Assembly: GCF_020614375.1 (NCBI RefSeq)
Contig: NZ_CP085330.1
Span: forward strand, 124,001-188,000
Direction: 5' to 3'
Length of the DNA: 64,000 bases
Source of the DNA: Haladaptatus salinisoli
Lineage (GTDB): Archaea; Halobacteriota; Halobacteria; Halobacteriales; Haladaptataceae
Notes under the pieces: model-generated
Database searches by the model: none
What the model saw: the letters and a program-made list of their open reading frames with translations, nothing else
Told to the model about the DNA's origin: nothing
Program-made: the position numbers and the translations under genes
Part shown: one piece after another, positions 1-8,677 of the stretch
How the letters are laid out: each line of letters begins with the position of its first letter
Position numbering within the stretch: position 1 is the stretch's first letter

Positions 1-748
1 TCCGCACCGACGCGACGATGGTGTCCGAATCGAGCGGCGAGACGGTTCGGGGGTCGACGACTTCGACGCTCGCGTCCGTCCGCGCCGCCGCGTCCAGCGC
101 CGCCCGGCGCATCGACCCCCACGCGACGAGGGTCACGTCGTCGCCCGACCGCACGACCTCCGCCTCGCCGAGGGGCACGACGTGGTCGCCGTCGGGAACC
201 GACTCGCGCATCGCGCGGTAGAGCCGAGTCGGTTCGAAGAACACGACGGGGTCGGGGTCTCGTATCGAGGCCGTCAACAGTCCCTTCGCGTCCGCCGGGG
301 TCGACGGAACGACCACCTTGAGACCGGGTACGTGCGCGAACCCCGCCTCGAAGCTCTCGGAGTGGTGTTCGAGCGCCCGAATGCCGCCGCCGTAGGGCGT
401 CCGAACCGTCATCTGGCAGTTGTACCGGCCGCGGGTGCGACTGCGAATCCGCGCGGCGTGCTGCTGTAACTGGTGAAACCCCTGGTAGATGAAACTCTGA
501 AACTGTATCTCGGGTACCGGGTTCATCCCCGCCGCCGCGAGTCCGACGCCCGTTCCGATGATCGCCGACTCGGCCAGCGGAAAGTCGTGTACCCGCTCGG
601 GGAACTCGTCGATGAGGTCCTGCGTCGCCCGGAAGACGCCGCCGTCGACGCCGACGTCCTCGCCGTAGACGATCATCGTCTCGTCGCGCTCCATCTCCTC
701 GCGCAGGGTCGTCCGAATCGCCTCCACGAGGCGCAGTTCACTCGCCAC
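1..748 (-). CDS. pdhB: 2-oxoacid (pyruvate-type) dehydrogenase E1 beta subunit, 3' end cut by window
   Basis: Beta subunit of the thiamine-diphosphate E1 component, which decarboxylates a 2-oxoacid and passes the acyl group to lipoyl-E2. About 249 codons are visible and the frame runs off the left edge. The N-terminal pyrimidine-binding domain shows the family pattern: VYGEDVG, GGVFRATQDL, then RVHDFPLAESAIIG. The start is taken as GTG at 746-748, which overlaps the end of the alpha-subunit gene by 11 bases and puts the usual ASELRLVEAI-type N-terminus first. Such overlap implies translational coupling of alpha and beta. E2 and E3 genes, if present, lie beyond the edge. The true substrate (pyruvate or a branched-chain or other 2-oxoacid) cannot be told from sequence. 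Confidence 0.9.
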   Translation of the reverse strand, partial: MASELRLVEAIRTTLREEMERDETMIVYGEDVGVDGGVFRATQDLIDEFPERVHDFPLAESAIIGTGVGLAAAGMNPVPEIQFQSFIYQGFHQLQQHAARIRSRTRGRYNCQMTVRTPYGGGIRALEHHSESFEAGFAHVPGLKVVVPSTPADAKGLLTASIRDPDPVVFFEPTRLYRAMRESVPDGDHVVPLGEAEVVRSGDDVTLVAWGSMRRAALDAAARTDASVEVVDPRTVSPLDSDTIVASVR

Positions 749-1799
749 GCTCGAACGCCTCCCGCTGTCGCTGGATGGTCGGCGGCGTCTCCGCGAAGAC
801 GAACTCGAACATGTCGGCGTACTCCACGGTCGCCTCACGCACCGCCTCGATGGCGTCGGCGAGTTCCTCCTCGATTTCGGCGTCGATTTCCTCGACGTCG
901 TCCTCGGAGAGGACGCCCTCGCTTTCGAGGTACCGCTCGAAGCGCAGGATGGGGTCGAACGTCTCCCACTCGCGTTCCTCGTCCTCGGTCCGGTAGATGG
1001 ACGGGTCGTCCGCCGTCGTGTGCATCGACCGCCGGTAGGTCATCGCCTCCACGAAGACGGGGTCGCCGCGCCGCGCGCTCTCGACGGCGTCGGCGACGAC
1101 CGAGTAGACCCCCAACGCGTCGTTCCCGTCGACCTGCACGCCTTCGATACCCGCGGCTATTGCCTTCTGCGCCAGCGTCTCGGCGCGGGTCTGTTTCGTC
1201 CGCGGCGTCGAGATGGCGTACTGGTTGTTCTGGCAGACGAAGACGACCTGCGCGTCGAGCGCGCCCGCGACGTTCGTCGCCTCGTACACGTCTCCCTCGC
1301 TCGTCGCCCCGTCGCCGAAGAACGTGAGCGCGACGGCGTCCTCCCCGCGAATCGTCTCCCCCCAGCCGATTCCCGCGGCGTGGAGCGCCTGGCTCCCGAC
1401 CGGAATCGACGGCGGCAGTTCGCGGTGTCCCTCCGGAATCTCCGCCCCCTCTTCCATCCCCATCGCGTACCTGAGAATCGCCTCGGGAGGTATCCCCCTC
1501 GCGAGAAACGCGGCCTGCTCGCGGAACGAGGGGACCAGCCAGTCCCGCTCGGCGAGCGCGACGGCGCTCGCCACCTGCGTTCCCTCCTGCCCGATGCCCG
1601 GCGCGTACGTTCCGATTTCCCCGCGACGCTGGAGGGCGATGGCTCGCTCGTCCAGTCGCCGCGCGCGCTTCATCTGTCGGTACATCTCCCGAAGCCGGTC
1701 GTCGCCGACGTCTGGCACGAAATCCGTATCGACCGTCCCCTCCGCGTCTAGCGCTTGGACGAAATCGACCTCGAACTCCGCGACCCGATTTCGCGGCAT
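738..1799 (-). CDS. pdhA: 2-oxoacid (pyruvate-type) dehydrogenase E1 alpha subunit
   Basis: Alpha subunit, 353 residues, normal for the family. The thiamine-diphosphate motif is clear: FFGDGATSEGD begins it and CQNNQYAIS ends it. Further on, GVQVDGND and the phosphorylation-loop-like stretch YRRSMHTTADDPSIYRT are typical. An N-terminal QMKRARRLDERAIALQRRG region matches the usual MYRxM..R..DE pattern. It is the first gene of a minus-strand unit and overlaps the beta gene. Family membership is certain; pyruvate as substrate is the default inference only, since haloarchaea carry several paralogous 2-oxoacid dehydrogenase clusters, some of unknown substrate. Confidence 0.93.
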   Translation of the reverse strand: MPRNRVAEFEVDFVQALDAEGTVDTDFVPDVGDDRLREMYRQMKRARRLDERAIALQRRGEIGTYAPGIGQEGTQVASAVALAERDWLVPSFREQAAFLARGIPPEAILRYAMGMEEGAEIPEGHRELPPSIPVGSQALHAAGIGWGETIRGEDAVALTFFGDGATSEGDVYEATNVAGALDAQVVFVCQNNQYAISTPRTKQTRAETLAQKAIAAGIEGVQVDGNDALGVYSVVADAVESARRGDPVFVEAMTYRRSMHTTADDPSIYRTEDEEREWETFDPILRFERYLESEGVLSEDDVEEIDAEIEEELADAIEAVREATVEYADMFEFVFAETPPTIQRQREAFERGE

Positions 1800-1825
1800 G
1801 ACACCGTCGTACGACGGCCTCCCAC

Positions 1826-3178
1826 TTAGGTCGAACTGTCGCCTCCGCCCTCGTTGCCCTCTCCCTCGGTCGGGGGAATCAAATCGGCACCGTCGCCGTT
1901 CTTCCCGTCTTCTCCCTTCTCGCCCTCGTCTCCCGCTCCGACGCCGGCGTCTTCCGTCCCGTCCTCCCCCCCGGTCCCTCCGCTTCCGACTCCTCCGCTC
2001 CCCCTTTCGGCCGGTTCGTCCGATTCGACGGCGCCGGGTGCTTCCTCCGTTCCGTCGTCCGTCCCGGACGCCTCCCCCCGTCCGGAAGGCGTCGAAATCG
2101 GCTCGCCCCGCATCAGTTTCGGGAGGACGACGCGGCCGAACTGGACGAGCAGGACGAGCAACAGCGGGCCGAGGAAGATGCCGTACCAGCCGAACAACAG
2201 CGGCCCGAAGATGTACGCGAACAGCATCAGTCCGACGTGCAGTTGGCGGTCGCCCAGGTACGGTCGAACGGCGACTTCGGTCACGCGGTCGACGACGACC
2301 GCCAAGACGAGGACGACCGCGAGCGGAAACCAGAGCAAGGCGACCCCCCGGCCGAGCGCGCGGGCGGCGAGGTACGCCGTCACCGGGAGGTAGACGAGTT
2401 TCGTCCCGACGACCGGGACGAGGCTGGCGATACCCGTGAGCAGGCCGAGCAGCGTCGGGAGGGGGACGGAGAGTCCCGGCGGCGCGACGAAGTCGGCGAC
2501 GTTGAACGCCACGGCGGCGACGAGCGCGACGACGAACGCCCGCAGGATGCTCCCGAAGTACACCGTGCGGAGGTTGCTATCGACCGCCGCCGCGTAGGCG
2601 TATGCGGTGCTCCGCTCGTCGGCGATGTCGCGGACGAACCACCGGGCGAGCCTATCGTCGTCTCTGAGGAGGTAGAACGCGAGCGCCAGCGCGACGAACA
2701 ACTGCAGGAGCGCGTTTCCGAACGCGCTCGCCACGTTCACGACGCGACCGAGCAGCTCCGGGCCGCCGAGGCGAACCCACTCGTCCCGGTTCTCGCGGAC
2801 GAAATCGAACACCCGCTCCGGGCGCAACCGCAGCGAGGAGAGGTCGAGGTAGGGTCGGAGGACGCCCTCGTACTCCGCCAGCGATTCGCCCGCGATGGCG
2901 GCGACCTCCGACGCGCTGACCGCGACGGCGAAGGCGACGAGGACGACGACGGGGAGCGCCACCGCCAGCAGGGCGGCGGCCGCGGCCACGCTCGGATAGC
3001 CGAGTCGCCGCGCCGCCCGCTCGTACACCGGCCGCGTCGCGTAGTACATGAACAGGCCGAGCACGACCGTTCCGACGAACGAGTAGAGCACGAACAGCAC
3101 CGCGATACCCAAGACGCCTCCGACGACCCACCACGCGAGACGCGACCGACTCCGCGGCAGTCCCAGTTCCCCGCCCAT
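1826..3178 (-). CDS. AI-2E family transporter (UPF0118) with acidic tail
   Basis: Polytopic membrane protein of 450 residues. Several hydrophobic segments are seen: two near the N-terminus (residues about 15-45), a pair around 60-90, one near 155-175, and a cluster at about 215-340. The central loop and the segment PLPTLLGLLTGIASLVPVVG are typical of the AI-2E/UPF0118 family, whose members export small solutes or ions. The last 90 residues or so are low-complexity, rich in Gly, Glu, Asp and Ser, and probably disordered in the cytoplasm. It lies 26 bases upstream of the E1 alpha gene in the same direction but no functional link is evident. The solute is unknown. Confidence 0.85.
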   Translation of the reverse strand: MGGELGLPRSRSRLAWWVVGGVLGIAVLFVLYSFVGTVVLGLFMYYATRPVYERAARRLGYPSVAAAAALLAVALPVVVLVAFAVAVSASEVAAIAGESLAEYEGVLRPYLDLSSLRLRPERVFDFVRENRDEWVRLGGPELLGRVVNVASAFGNALLQLFVALALAFYLLRDDDRLARWFVRDIADERSTAYAYAAAVDSNLRTVYFGSILRAFVVALVAAVAFNVADFVAPPGLSVPLPTLLGLLTGIASLVPVVGTKLVYLPVTAYLAARALGRGVALLWFPLAVVLVLAVVVDRVTEVAVRPYLGDRQLHVGLMLFAYIFGPLLFGWYGIFLGPLLLVLLVQFGRVVLPKLMRGEPISTPSGRGEASGTDDGTEEAPGAVESDEPAERGSGGVGSGGTGGEDGTEDAGVGAGDEGEKGEDGKNGDGADLIPPTEGEGNEGGGDSST

Positions 3179-3326
3179 ACCCTCCGTACGCGATTCGAAG
3201 GTAAATCACTCGGGGCGGACTCGTCGGGGTCGCCCGGAACCGAACTCCGATTCGCCGCTCCTCGGCGAGCCGTCGCCCCGACCGCGAGAGGGGGATTTTT
3301 ACCCCGCCCGCGCGACGTGACAGCCG

Positions 3327-4439
3327 ATGCCGAACGTCTTCGCGGAACGAACCCGACGGTGCCGACGCCGACTCCGCGCTGTCGACGCGGACGCGCTCGT
3401 CCTGTTTCCGAGCACGAACCTCCTCTACCTCTCCGGATTCCGGGAGGACCCCGGCGAACGACACCTCCTCCTGTTCGTCCCGGCCGACGGCGACCCGGTG
3501 TTCGTCGTTCCGGATATGTACGGCGAGCAGATAGCCGACGAATCGCGGGTGACGGACGTGCGCACGTGGAGCGACGGCGACGACCCCCTCGAACTCGTCG
3601 CCGCCGTCGCCGACGACCTCGACCTCCGCGGCGGACACCTGCTGGTCGACGACACGATGTGGGCGCTGTTCACACAGGACCTGCGCCGCGCCCTGCCGGA
3701 GGCGACGTTCGGCCTCGCCGGCGAGGCGCTCGAACCCCTCCGGATGCGGAAGGACGAAGCGGAGGTCGAGGCGCTCCGCCGCGCCGGCGAACTCGCGGAC
3801 GAGGTCTGCGTCGAGATTCGAGAGCTCGGCGAGGACGCCGTCGGGATGACCGAGCGCGAACTGGCAGGGGAGATCGAAACTCGACTCGCCGAGGGGGGCG
3901 GCGAGGAACCGGCGTTCGACACCATCGTCGGCTCCGGTCCGAACGGCGCGAAACCCCACCACGGCCACGGCGATCGGCGAATCGACTACGGCGACCCCGT
4001 CGTCCTCGACTTCGGCGCGTTCGTGGACGGCTACCCCGGCGACCAGACCCGGACCGTCGTGTTCGCCGGAACGCCGCCCGAGGAGTTCGACAGGGTTCAC
4101 CGCGCCGTCCTCGAAGCGCAGCGCGCGGGCGTCGAGGCGGTCGAACCCGGCGTCACCGCCGAATCGGTCGACCGCGCCGCGCGCGAGGTCATCGAATCGT
4201 ACGGGTACGGCGAGCGGTTCATCCACCGAACCGGCCACGGCGTCGGGCTGGACGTGCACGAGGGGCCGTACATCGTCTCCGGTAACGACCGCGAACTCGA
4301 ACCCGGCATGGTGTTCAGCGTCGAACCCGGCGTCTACCTCCCCGGCGAGTTCGGCGTTCGAATCGAGGACCTGGTGGTCGTCACGGAGGACGGCCGCGAG
4401 CGACTGAACGATTCGCCGCGGACGTGGCGGGCGCTGTAG
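3327..4439 (+). CDS. M24 family Xaa-Pro peptidase (prolidase/aminopeptidase P-like)
   Basis: Metallopeptidase of 370 residues, the usual length for archaeal Xaa-Pro dipeptidases, expected to cleave peptides with proline in second position. An N-terminal creatinase-like domain (residues about 1-130) precedes the pita-bread catalytic domain. The five dinuclear metal ligands can be placed: Asp in VVLDFGAF (about residue 228), Asp in GDQTRT, His in TGHGVGLDVHEG, Glu in FSVEPGVY and Glu in GVRIEDLV. It is a single gene, convergent with the lamin-tail gene downstream. The cytoplasm is the likely site because no signal peptide is present. Confidence 0.92.
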   Translation: MPNVFAERTRRCRRRLRAVDADALVLFPSTNLLYLSGFREDPGERHLLLFVPADGDPVFVVPDMYGEQIADESRVTDVRTWSDGDDPLELVAAVADDLDLRGGHLLVDDTMWALFTQDLRRALPEATFGLAGEALEPLRMRKDEAEVEALRRAGELADEVCVEIRELGEDAVGMTERELAGEIETRLAEGGGEEPAFDTIVGSGPNGAKPHHGHGDRRIDYGDPVVLDFGAFVDGYPGDQTRTVVFAGTPPEEFDRVHRAVLEAQRAGVEAVEPGVTAESVDRAAREVIESYGYGERFIHRTGHGVGLDVHEGPYIVSGNDRELEPGMVFSVEPGVYLPGEFGVRIEDLVVVTEDGRERLNDSPRTWRAL

Positions 4440-4493
4440 GTTCGACTACCGCTTCGTTCGGTGTCGTTCACCGCTATCACGACGGTTTTCGGT

Positions 4494-4499
4494 AAAAAA
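4494..4499 (-). terminator. Oligo-T tract after the lamin-tail gene
   Basis: Read on the minus strand this is a run of six T following a GC-rich stretch, 22 bases beyond the stop of the lamin-tail gene. Oligo-T runs are the usual archaeal transcription stop. The plus strand has a weaker TTTT at 4485-4488 that could serve the convergent peptidase gene. Confidence 0.45.
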
Positions 4500-4521
4500 G
4501 CGTACGAGCGGACGAACGCCG

Positions 4522-5121
4522 TCAGCAGCCGTCCGAGTCGCTCTCGTCCGAGTCGTCCGTCGCGTCTCCGTCGCTCGATTTACCTTCGGAATCGTCGGTG
4601 CTACCCGAGTCGGAGTCGTCACCGCTTTCGGAGTCGTCGGACGTGTCTTCGTTGCTCGATTCGTCGCCGTCCGAGTCGGTGGTCGAATCGTCGTCGCTCT
4701 CGTCCGAAGTCGAATCGTCGGTGTTCTCATCCGCGCTCGATGCGACCACCGCGTCACCGTCGAGAAGTTTGACGGTGTCCGGATCGTCGTTGTTCAGTAG
4801 GTGACCCTCGTATCCGGCGTCGTAGTCCGCGTCGATTTCGGTTTGGTCGCCAGTGCCGACCGTGACGCTTTCACCCGCGCCGAGCGTCACCCCGTCGCCG
4901 AAGGTGAACCCGGTCTGACCGTCGTCGAACGAAAGCGTCAGTCCCGAGAGGTCGTAGGGTTCGTTCCCCGTGTTTTCGATGGTGACGTACTCCCCTTTTG
5001 CATTTACGTCGATGGTCAAGCCACTGCTCGCCTCTTGCGCACTCACGAGGTGGAATCCCACGGCCGATACGACCAGTATCAGTACTACGCCGATTGCCGC
5101 TTCGCGTCCCGTTCGTCTCAT
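4522..5121 (-). CDS. Exported lamin-tail-domain protein with Ser/Asp-rich tail
   Basis: Protein of 199 residues. Residues 1-29 form a signal peptide or anchor (MRRTGREAAIG followed by a hydrophobic stretch to about VSAQ). Residues about 33-110 look like a lamin-tail (LTD) beta-sandwich: GEYVTIENTGNEPYDLSGL, then a TLGAGESVTVGTG turn, LLNNDDPDTVKLLD and VVA. The last 80 residues are an almost pure Ser/Asp/Glu/Thr repeat, presumably a disordered, charged stalk on the outside of the cell. LTD domains occur in secreted nucleases and surface proteins; a second one is found here in the nuclease gene near 18.2 kb. Function unknown. The upstream region (5122-5353) is AT-rich; a possible TATA sits in the palindromic stretch at 5188-5202. 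Confidence 0.75.
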   Translation of the reverse strand: MRRTGREAAIGVVLILVVSAVGFHLVSAQEASSGLTIDVNAKGEYVTIENTGNEPYDLSGLTLSFDDGQTGFTFGDGVTLGAGESVTVGTGDQTEIDADYDAGYEGHLLNNDDPDTVKLLDGDAVVASSADENTDDSTSDESDDDSTTDSDGDESSNEDTSDDSESGDDSDSGSTDDSEGKSSDGDATDDSDESDSDGC

Positions 5122-5187
5122 GTTTATTGATGCATCTGGAGAGCTATCGTTTCCGGCTATCCAGCGATACCATCGTTAGTGCTGTTC

Positions 5188-5202
5188 GTATTTATAAAAT
5201 AC
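5188..5202. promoter_or_regulatory. AT-rich palindrome with TATA character
   Basis: GTATTT-ATA-AAATAC is a perfect 6-base inverted repeat within an AT-rich block (about 5157-5225) that stands out against the GC-rich surroundings. It lies about 70 bases before the lamin-tail start and could be the TATA region for that gene. Confidence 0.4.
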
Positions 5203-5353
5203 TGGCTATTAAACAGATTATTCAGAATGGAAATACATCCGTTACTTGTCCGATCGAGACGAGCGGTAGTCGAACGGTGGCCGCATCCGTACTCCCGAGC
5301 GTGGCGTTCGAATCGGGAACGCGGCGGTCGTCGGGCCGGAGCGACGACTCGGT

Positions 5354-6553
5354 TCATCGGGTTCGAAGCGCCCACAGCGCGGCGACGCCCGCACCGAGCG
5401 CGAGCCCCGCCGCGACGAGGAACGTCGTCGACCAGCCGACGTCGAGGACGAGGACGCTCGTCACGGTTCCGCCGAAGATTCCACCCCACAGCTTCGCCGT
5501 GAGGAGCACCGCGTAGTTCTCCGACGAGTACGTTTCGCCGTAGTACTCGCCGACGAGCGCCGGCATGATGGAAAAGGAAGGGCTCCGGAAGAACATCGTG
5601 ATTCCCGCGAACGCGACGAACGCCCATTCGAACGCGAGTCGCCCGGCGACGACGGTCGCGGCGAGCGAGATTCCGCAGAGCACCAGCGAGACGACCAGCG
5701 TTCGCTCGCGTCCCAACCGATCGGAGACGGTTCCGAGGGCGAGGACGCCCAGCGCCTGACCCAACGCGACGAGCGACGCCGCGGCGGTCACGGCCGTCGG
5801 CGAGAGTCCGAGTTGGTTCGCGTACGAGACCACCTTCTCGATGAGCATGAGTCCGACGCCGTTCGCGACGACGAACACGGCGTAGAGAAACCAGAACCGA
5901 CGCGTCCGAATCATCGTCCGCCACGTGATAGCGGAATCGACCGCGCCGTCCGTCCGGGACGCCCGCGGTCGGTTCGGCGCGTCGGTCTCCGGGTCCCTGA
6001 GGACGACGGCGGCGACGAGCGATGAGCCGCCCGCCGCCGCGGCCAACACCAGCAACGTCGGGACGTACGCCGATTCGGCCCCCCGCCGCACGAACGGAAT
6101 CAGCACGAAGCTCACCCCGCTGAACGCCATGCTCACCGCGCCCGTCGCCATCCCCCGTCGCCTATCGAACCACCGCGAGGGCGTGTTCACCGCGATATCG
6201 TACGCGATTCCGACGCCGGCACCGCCGAGGGCGAACCAGAGGTACAGCGCGGGGAGCGACGGCGCGAGGGCCGCACCGACGAATCCGGCGAGGAGCAGCG
6301 CGCTACCGACGAGGAGCGGAATTCGCGGTCCCCGACGGTCGCGTACCCATCCCCCGGGGAACGCGGCGAGCGTCTGCGCGACTATCAGTACCGAAAAGAT
6401 AGTCCCGGTGGCCGTCTCGGAAGCGCCGGACCGCGCGCTAAGCGGGCCGCGGATGACCGGCCACGCGTACTGGTACGTCCCCGCCGTCCCGACGGCGACG
6501 ACGACGACGGCGACGAACGTCCACCGGGAGAAACGGAGACGATCTCGAGCCAT
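5354..6553 (-). CDS. MFS transporter (OFA/oxalate-formate antiporter-like)
   Basis: Twelve-helix carrier of 399 residues. It has the motif-A-like loop GGWVRDRRGPRIPLL after helix 2 and a second copy, GTVSDRLGRERTL, in the middle of the protein. GIAYDIAVNTPSRWFDRRRGMATG resembles the OFA subfamily, suggesting an organic anion as substrate, though this is only inference. I chose ATG at 6551-6553: the frame stays open further upstream, but a TATA-like element at 6586-6594 places the transcript start about 10 bases before this ATG, so an earlier start would not be transcribed. It is a single gene. Confidence 0.83.
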   Translation of the reverse strand: MARDRLRFSRWTFVAVVVVAVGTAGTYQYAWPVIRGPLSARSGASETATGTIFSVLIVAQTLAAFPGGWVRDRRGPRIPLLVGSALLLAGFVGAALAPSLPALYLWFALGGAGVGIAYDIAVNTPSRWFDRRRGMATGAVSMAFSGVSFVLIPFVRRGAESAYVPTLLVLAAAAGGSSLVAAVVLRDPETDAPNRPRASRTDGAVDSAITWRTMIRTRRFWFLYAVFVVANGVGLMLIEKVVSYANQLGLSPTAVTAAASLVALGQALGVLALGTVSDRLGRERTLVVSLVLCGISLAATVVAGRLAFEWAFVAFAGITMFFRSPSFSIMPALVGEYYGETYSSENYAVLLTAKLWGGIFGGTVTSVLVLDVGWSTTFLVAAGLALGAGVAALWALRTR

Positions 6554-6585
6554 GTGTATCGCCTGCGACGTGTACTCCGTCGACG

Positions 6586-6594
6586 AAAATATAA
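6586..6594 (-). promoter_or_regulatory. TATA element of the MFS gene
   Basis: TTATATTTT on the minus strand, about 35-40 bases upstream of the ATG at 6553, the spacing expected for a very short leader. It also supports the shorter start of the MFS gene. Confidence 0.55.
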
Positions 6595-6695
6595 CGCGGG
6601 GTACGATTACCGACTCCGTCCGTTCCGAACCGCGTCGGTCAAACGATCGTTTCAACTTACCGAAGGGTTTTCACGGTGGCCGGAGACGCGGAACC

Positions 6696-7010
6696 ATGCG
6701 CCGCCGTCGCCTCCTCGCCCTGTTCGGTTCGCTCCCGGTCGTCGGCCGTCTGGGTCGGGCGACCGGAAATCACCGGGGCGTCGCCTACGGCGACCTGTCC
6801 GCCGAGGCGCAGAAAGAGGTTCGAATCGCGTACGAGCGGGGCGAGTACACGACCTGCGGCTCGCTCGCGCTGCTGGACGAGTTCGAGAACCTCGACGACG
6901 CCGTCGTCCGGTACGACGGTCGGGCCTGCGAAGTCGTCGTCGCCGTCGGCGACCGCGGGCCGAACGCCGAGTGCGATTCCACCTCCACCCTCGAACTCGT
7001 CCCGGCCTGA
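6696..7010 (+). CDS. Small exported protein of unknown function
   Basis: Protein of 104 residues starting at ATG 6696. The N-terminus MRRRRLLALFGSLPVVGRLG is a basic and hydrophobic leader, possibly a signal sequence. The rest, with VAYGDLSAEAQKEVRIAYERG, then YTTCGSLALLDEF and VVRYDGRACEVVVAVGD, contains three cysteines and looks like a compact alpha/beta domain. The codon use is typical of the genome. I do not recognise the family. It ends 12 bases before the iron-transport ATPase gene, which is convergent. Confidence 0.6.
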   Translation: MRRRRLLALFGSLPVVGRLGRATGNHRGVAYGDLSAEAQKEVRIAYERGEYTTCGSLALLDEFENLDDAVVRYDGRACEVVVAVGDRGPNAECDSTSTLELVPA

Positions 7011-7022
7011 GTTCTCCCCGGC

Positions 7023-7886
7023 TCAGAGCGGTCGTCGCGGGGTCACGACCGGCCCCTCCGGCCCGACGCCGACGGCCGCTTCGACGCCGAACACGTCGGC
7101 CAGCAGCTCCTCCGTCACGACCTCGCCCGGCGGTCCCCAGTCGTAGGGTTCGCCGTCGCGCAGGGCGACGAGATTGTCGGCGTAGCGGGCCGCCTGCGCG
7201 ATGTCGTGCAGGACGATGGCGATGGTCAGCCCTCGCTCGCGCGCGAGCGTCCGGACGACCTCCAGCACGCGGAGTTGGTGGCGCAGGTCGAGGTACGTGG
7301 TCGGTTCGTCGAGCAACAGCACGTCGGTGTCCTGCGCGAGCACCATCGCTATCCACGCCAACTGTCGCTGCCCGCCGCTGAGACTGCCCATCTCCTCGTC
7401 CCGGAGGTGCGAGACACCCGCGAGTTCGAGGGCGCGCTCGACCGCCTCGTGGTCGTCCTCGGTTCTCGAATCGAAGAACCCGCGGTGCGGGTAGCGCCCG
7501 TGGTGGGTGAGCTCCTCGACGGTCAGGTTCCCGGGCGACTCGTTCTCCTGCGAGAGCAGGCCGAGTTTCCGCGCGAGGGCCTTCGTTCCGAGCGTCTGCA
7601 CGTCCTCTCCGTCGAGTCGAACCGTCCCGTTCTCGGGGTCGAGTTCCCGGGAGAGCGCCTTGAGCAGGGTGCTCTTTCCGCTCCCGTTCGGCCCGACGAG
7701 GGCGGTTATCTCGCCCGCCGGGACGACGATGGACTCGCACTCGACGACCGGTTCGTCGGTGTCGGGGTAGCCGATTTCGAGCTCCTTCCCGAGCAGTTCG
7801 CTGGAGTCCACCTCCCGTTCCTTTCGTTCCCGTCCTTCCGCGTCGCGTTCGACGACGATTCCGCCGTCCGAGATTCGTTCCGTCAT
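7023..7886 (-). CDS. ABC transporter ATP-binding protein, iron/siderophore uptake (FecE-like)
   Basis: Nucleotide-binding subunit, 287 residues, energising import through the FecCD-type permease. Walker A is GPNGSGKST (residues 65-73), the signature is LSGGQRQLAWIAM, and Walker B is VLLLDEPTTYLDL followed by the switch His in VLHDIAQAARYAD. About 30 charged residues precede the ABC domain, an extension not essential to the fold. Its ATG overlaps the stop of the FAD reductase gene by 4 bases, so it is translated as the last gene of a three-gene operon (permease, reductase, ATPase). The substrate class (ferric siderophore rather than cobalamin or heme) is inferred from the iron box ahead of the operon. 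Confidence 0.92.
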   Translation of the reverse strand: MTERISDGGIVVERDAEGRERKEREVDSSELLGKELEIGYPDTDEPVVECESIVVPAGEITALVGPNGSGKSTLLKALSRELDPENGTVRLDGEDVQTLGTKALARKLGLLSQENESPGNLTVEELTHHGRYPHRGFFDSRTEDDHEAVERALELAGVSHLRDEEMGSLSGGQRQLAWIAMVLAQDTDVLLLDEPTTYLDLRHQLRVLEVVRTLARERGLTIAIVLHDIAQAARYADNLVALRDGEPYDWGPPGEVVTEELLADVFGVEAAVGVGPEGPVVTPRRPL

Positions 7887-8677
7887 GGTTCTGTCTCCTC
7901 CACGTGTTTGTGAACGAGGCGTCGCCCGCGCTCCGCGCGCCGCTCCCGTTCCGCGTCGTCTATCTCCAGCGCGAGGTGTTCGCGCCGGAGTCGCTCGCGC
8001 ATCCGCCGTTCGTCCGCCGCCGTCGCGTCCGAGGGGGCGCTGTCCGCGACGAGTTCGGCGATGCCGTCCTCGAACGCCGCGCCGCCGTACCGACCTTCCG
8101 GAACCGTCCAGTCGTAGTAGTAGTCGGCGATCTCCTCCCAGAGCCCCTCCTCTTCCCGGCGAACGTCGCGGACGAGCGCCAGCGCCGCCCGCGCGCCGTC
8201 GCCGGCGTTCACGATGGCCTGGTGCTCCGCCTCGTCCGCGAGCCAGCCCGTGACGTACAGGCCGTCGACCGCGGTGCGACCGTCACGGCCCGCGTCCAAC
8301 TCGCCTTCGAATCCCGACAGGTACTCGTCGTCGTAGACGGAGGCGGCCACGAGCCGCCTCGTTTCGACCTCCCGCCCGTCGCGCGTCTCGACCCTGAAAC
8401 CGTCGTCGGTTCGCGCCACGTCGACGACCGAATCCTCGACTATCTCGCACCCGGCCAGTTCGGCCTGTTCGCGACCGAGCGCGAGGAACGTCTCCGGGGG
8501 GACGCCGCCGGGGAAGCCGAGGAAGTTTTCGAGGTGCGCGCACTGGCGGAGCGCAGCGCACCCCCCGTCGAACACCAGCGCGTCGAGGTCGTACCGCGCG
8601 ACGAATATCGCGGCGGAGAGCCCGGACGCCCCTCCGCCGACGATTACCACGTCCCGCTTCGTCGTTCGCTCCGTCAT
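7883..8677 (-). CDS. FAD-dependent pyridine-nucleotide oxidoreductase in the iron-uptake operon
   Basis: Protein of 264 residues with an N-terminal Rossmann FAD motif, VIVGGGASGLSAAIF, and a thioredoxin-reductase-like N-terminal half. The stretch CAALRQCAHLENFLGFPGG has two cysteines six residues apart, but the CxxC active site of true thioredoxin reductases is absent. The C-terminal part (DVRREEEGLWEEIADYYYDW onward) is helical and charged. It is sandwiched between permease and ATPase genes with overlaps of 1 and 4 bases, so it is certainly co-translated. That context suggests a role in releasing iron by reducing imported ferric siderophore. The reaction itself is not shown by sequence. Confidence 0.78.
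   Translation of the reverse strand: MTERTTKRDVVIVGGGASGLSAAIFVARYDLDALVFDGGCAALRQCAHLENFLGFPGGVPPETFLALGREQAELAGCEIVEDSVVDVARTDDGFRVETRDGREVETRRLVAASVYDDEYLSGFEGELDAGRDGRTAVDGLYVTGWLADEAEHQAIVNAGDGARAALALVRDVRREEEGLWEEIADYYYDWTVPEGRYGGAAFEDGIAELVADSAPSDATAADERRMRERLRREHLALEIDDAERERRAERGRRLVHKHVEETEP

Noticed and set aside
473-1327. Plus-strand open frame of 284 codons across the E1 genes
   Set aside because: Arginine-rich shadow of the minus-strand E1 genes; the minus frame has clear family motifs.
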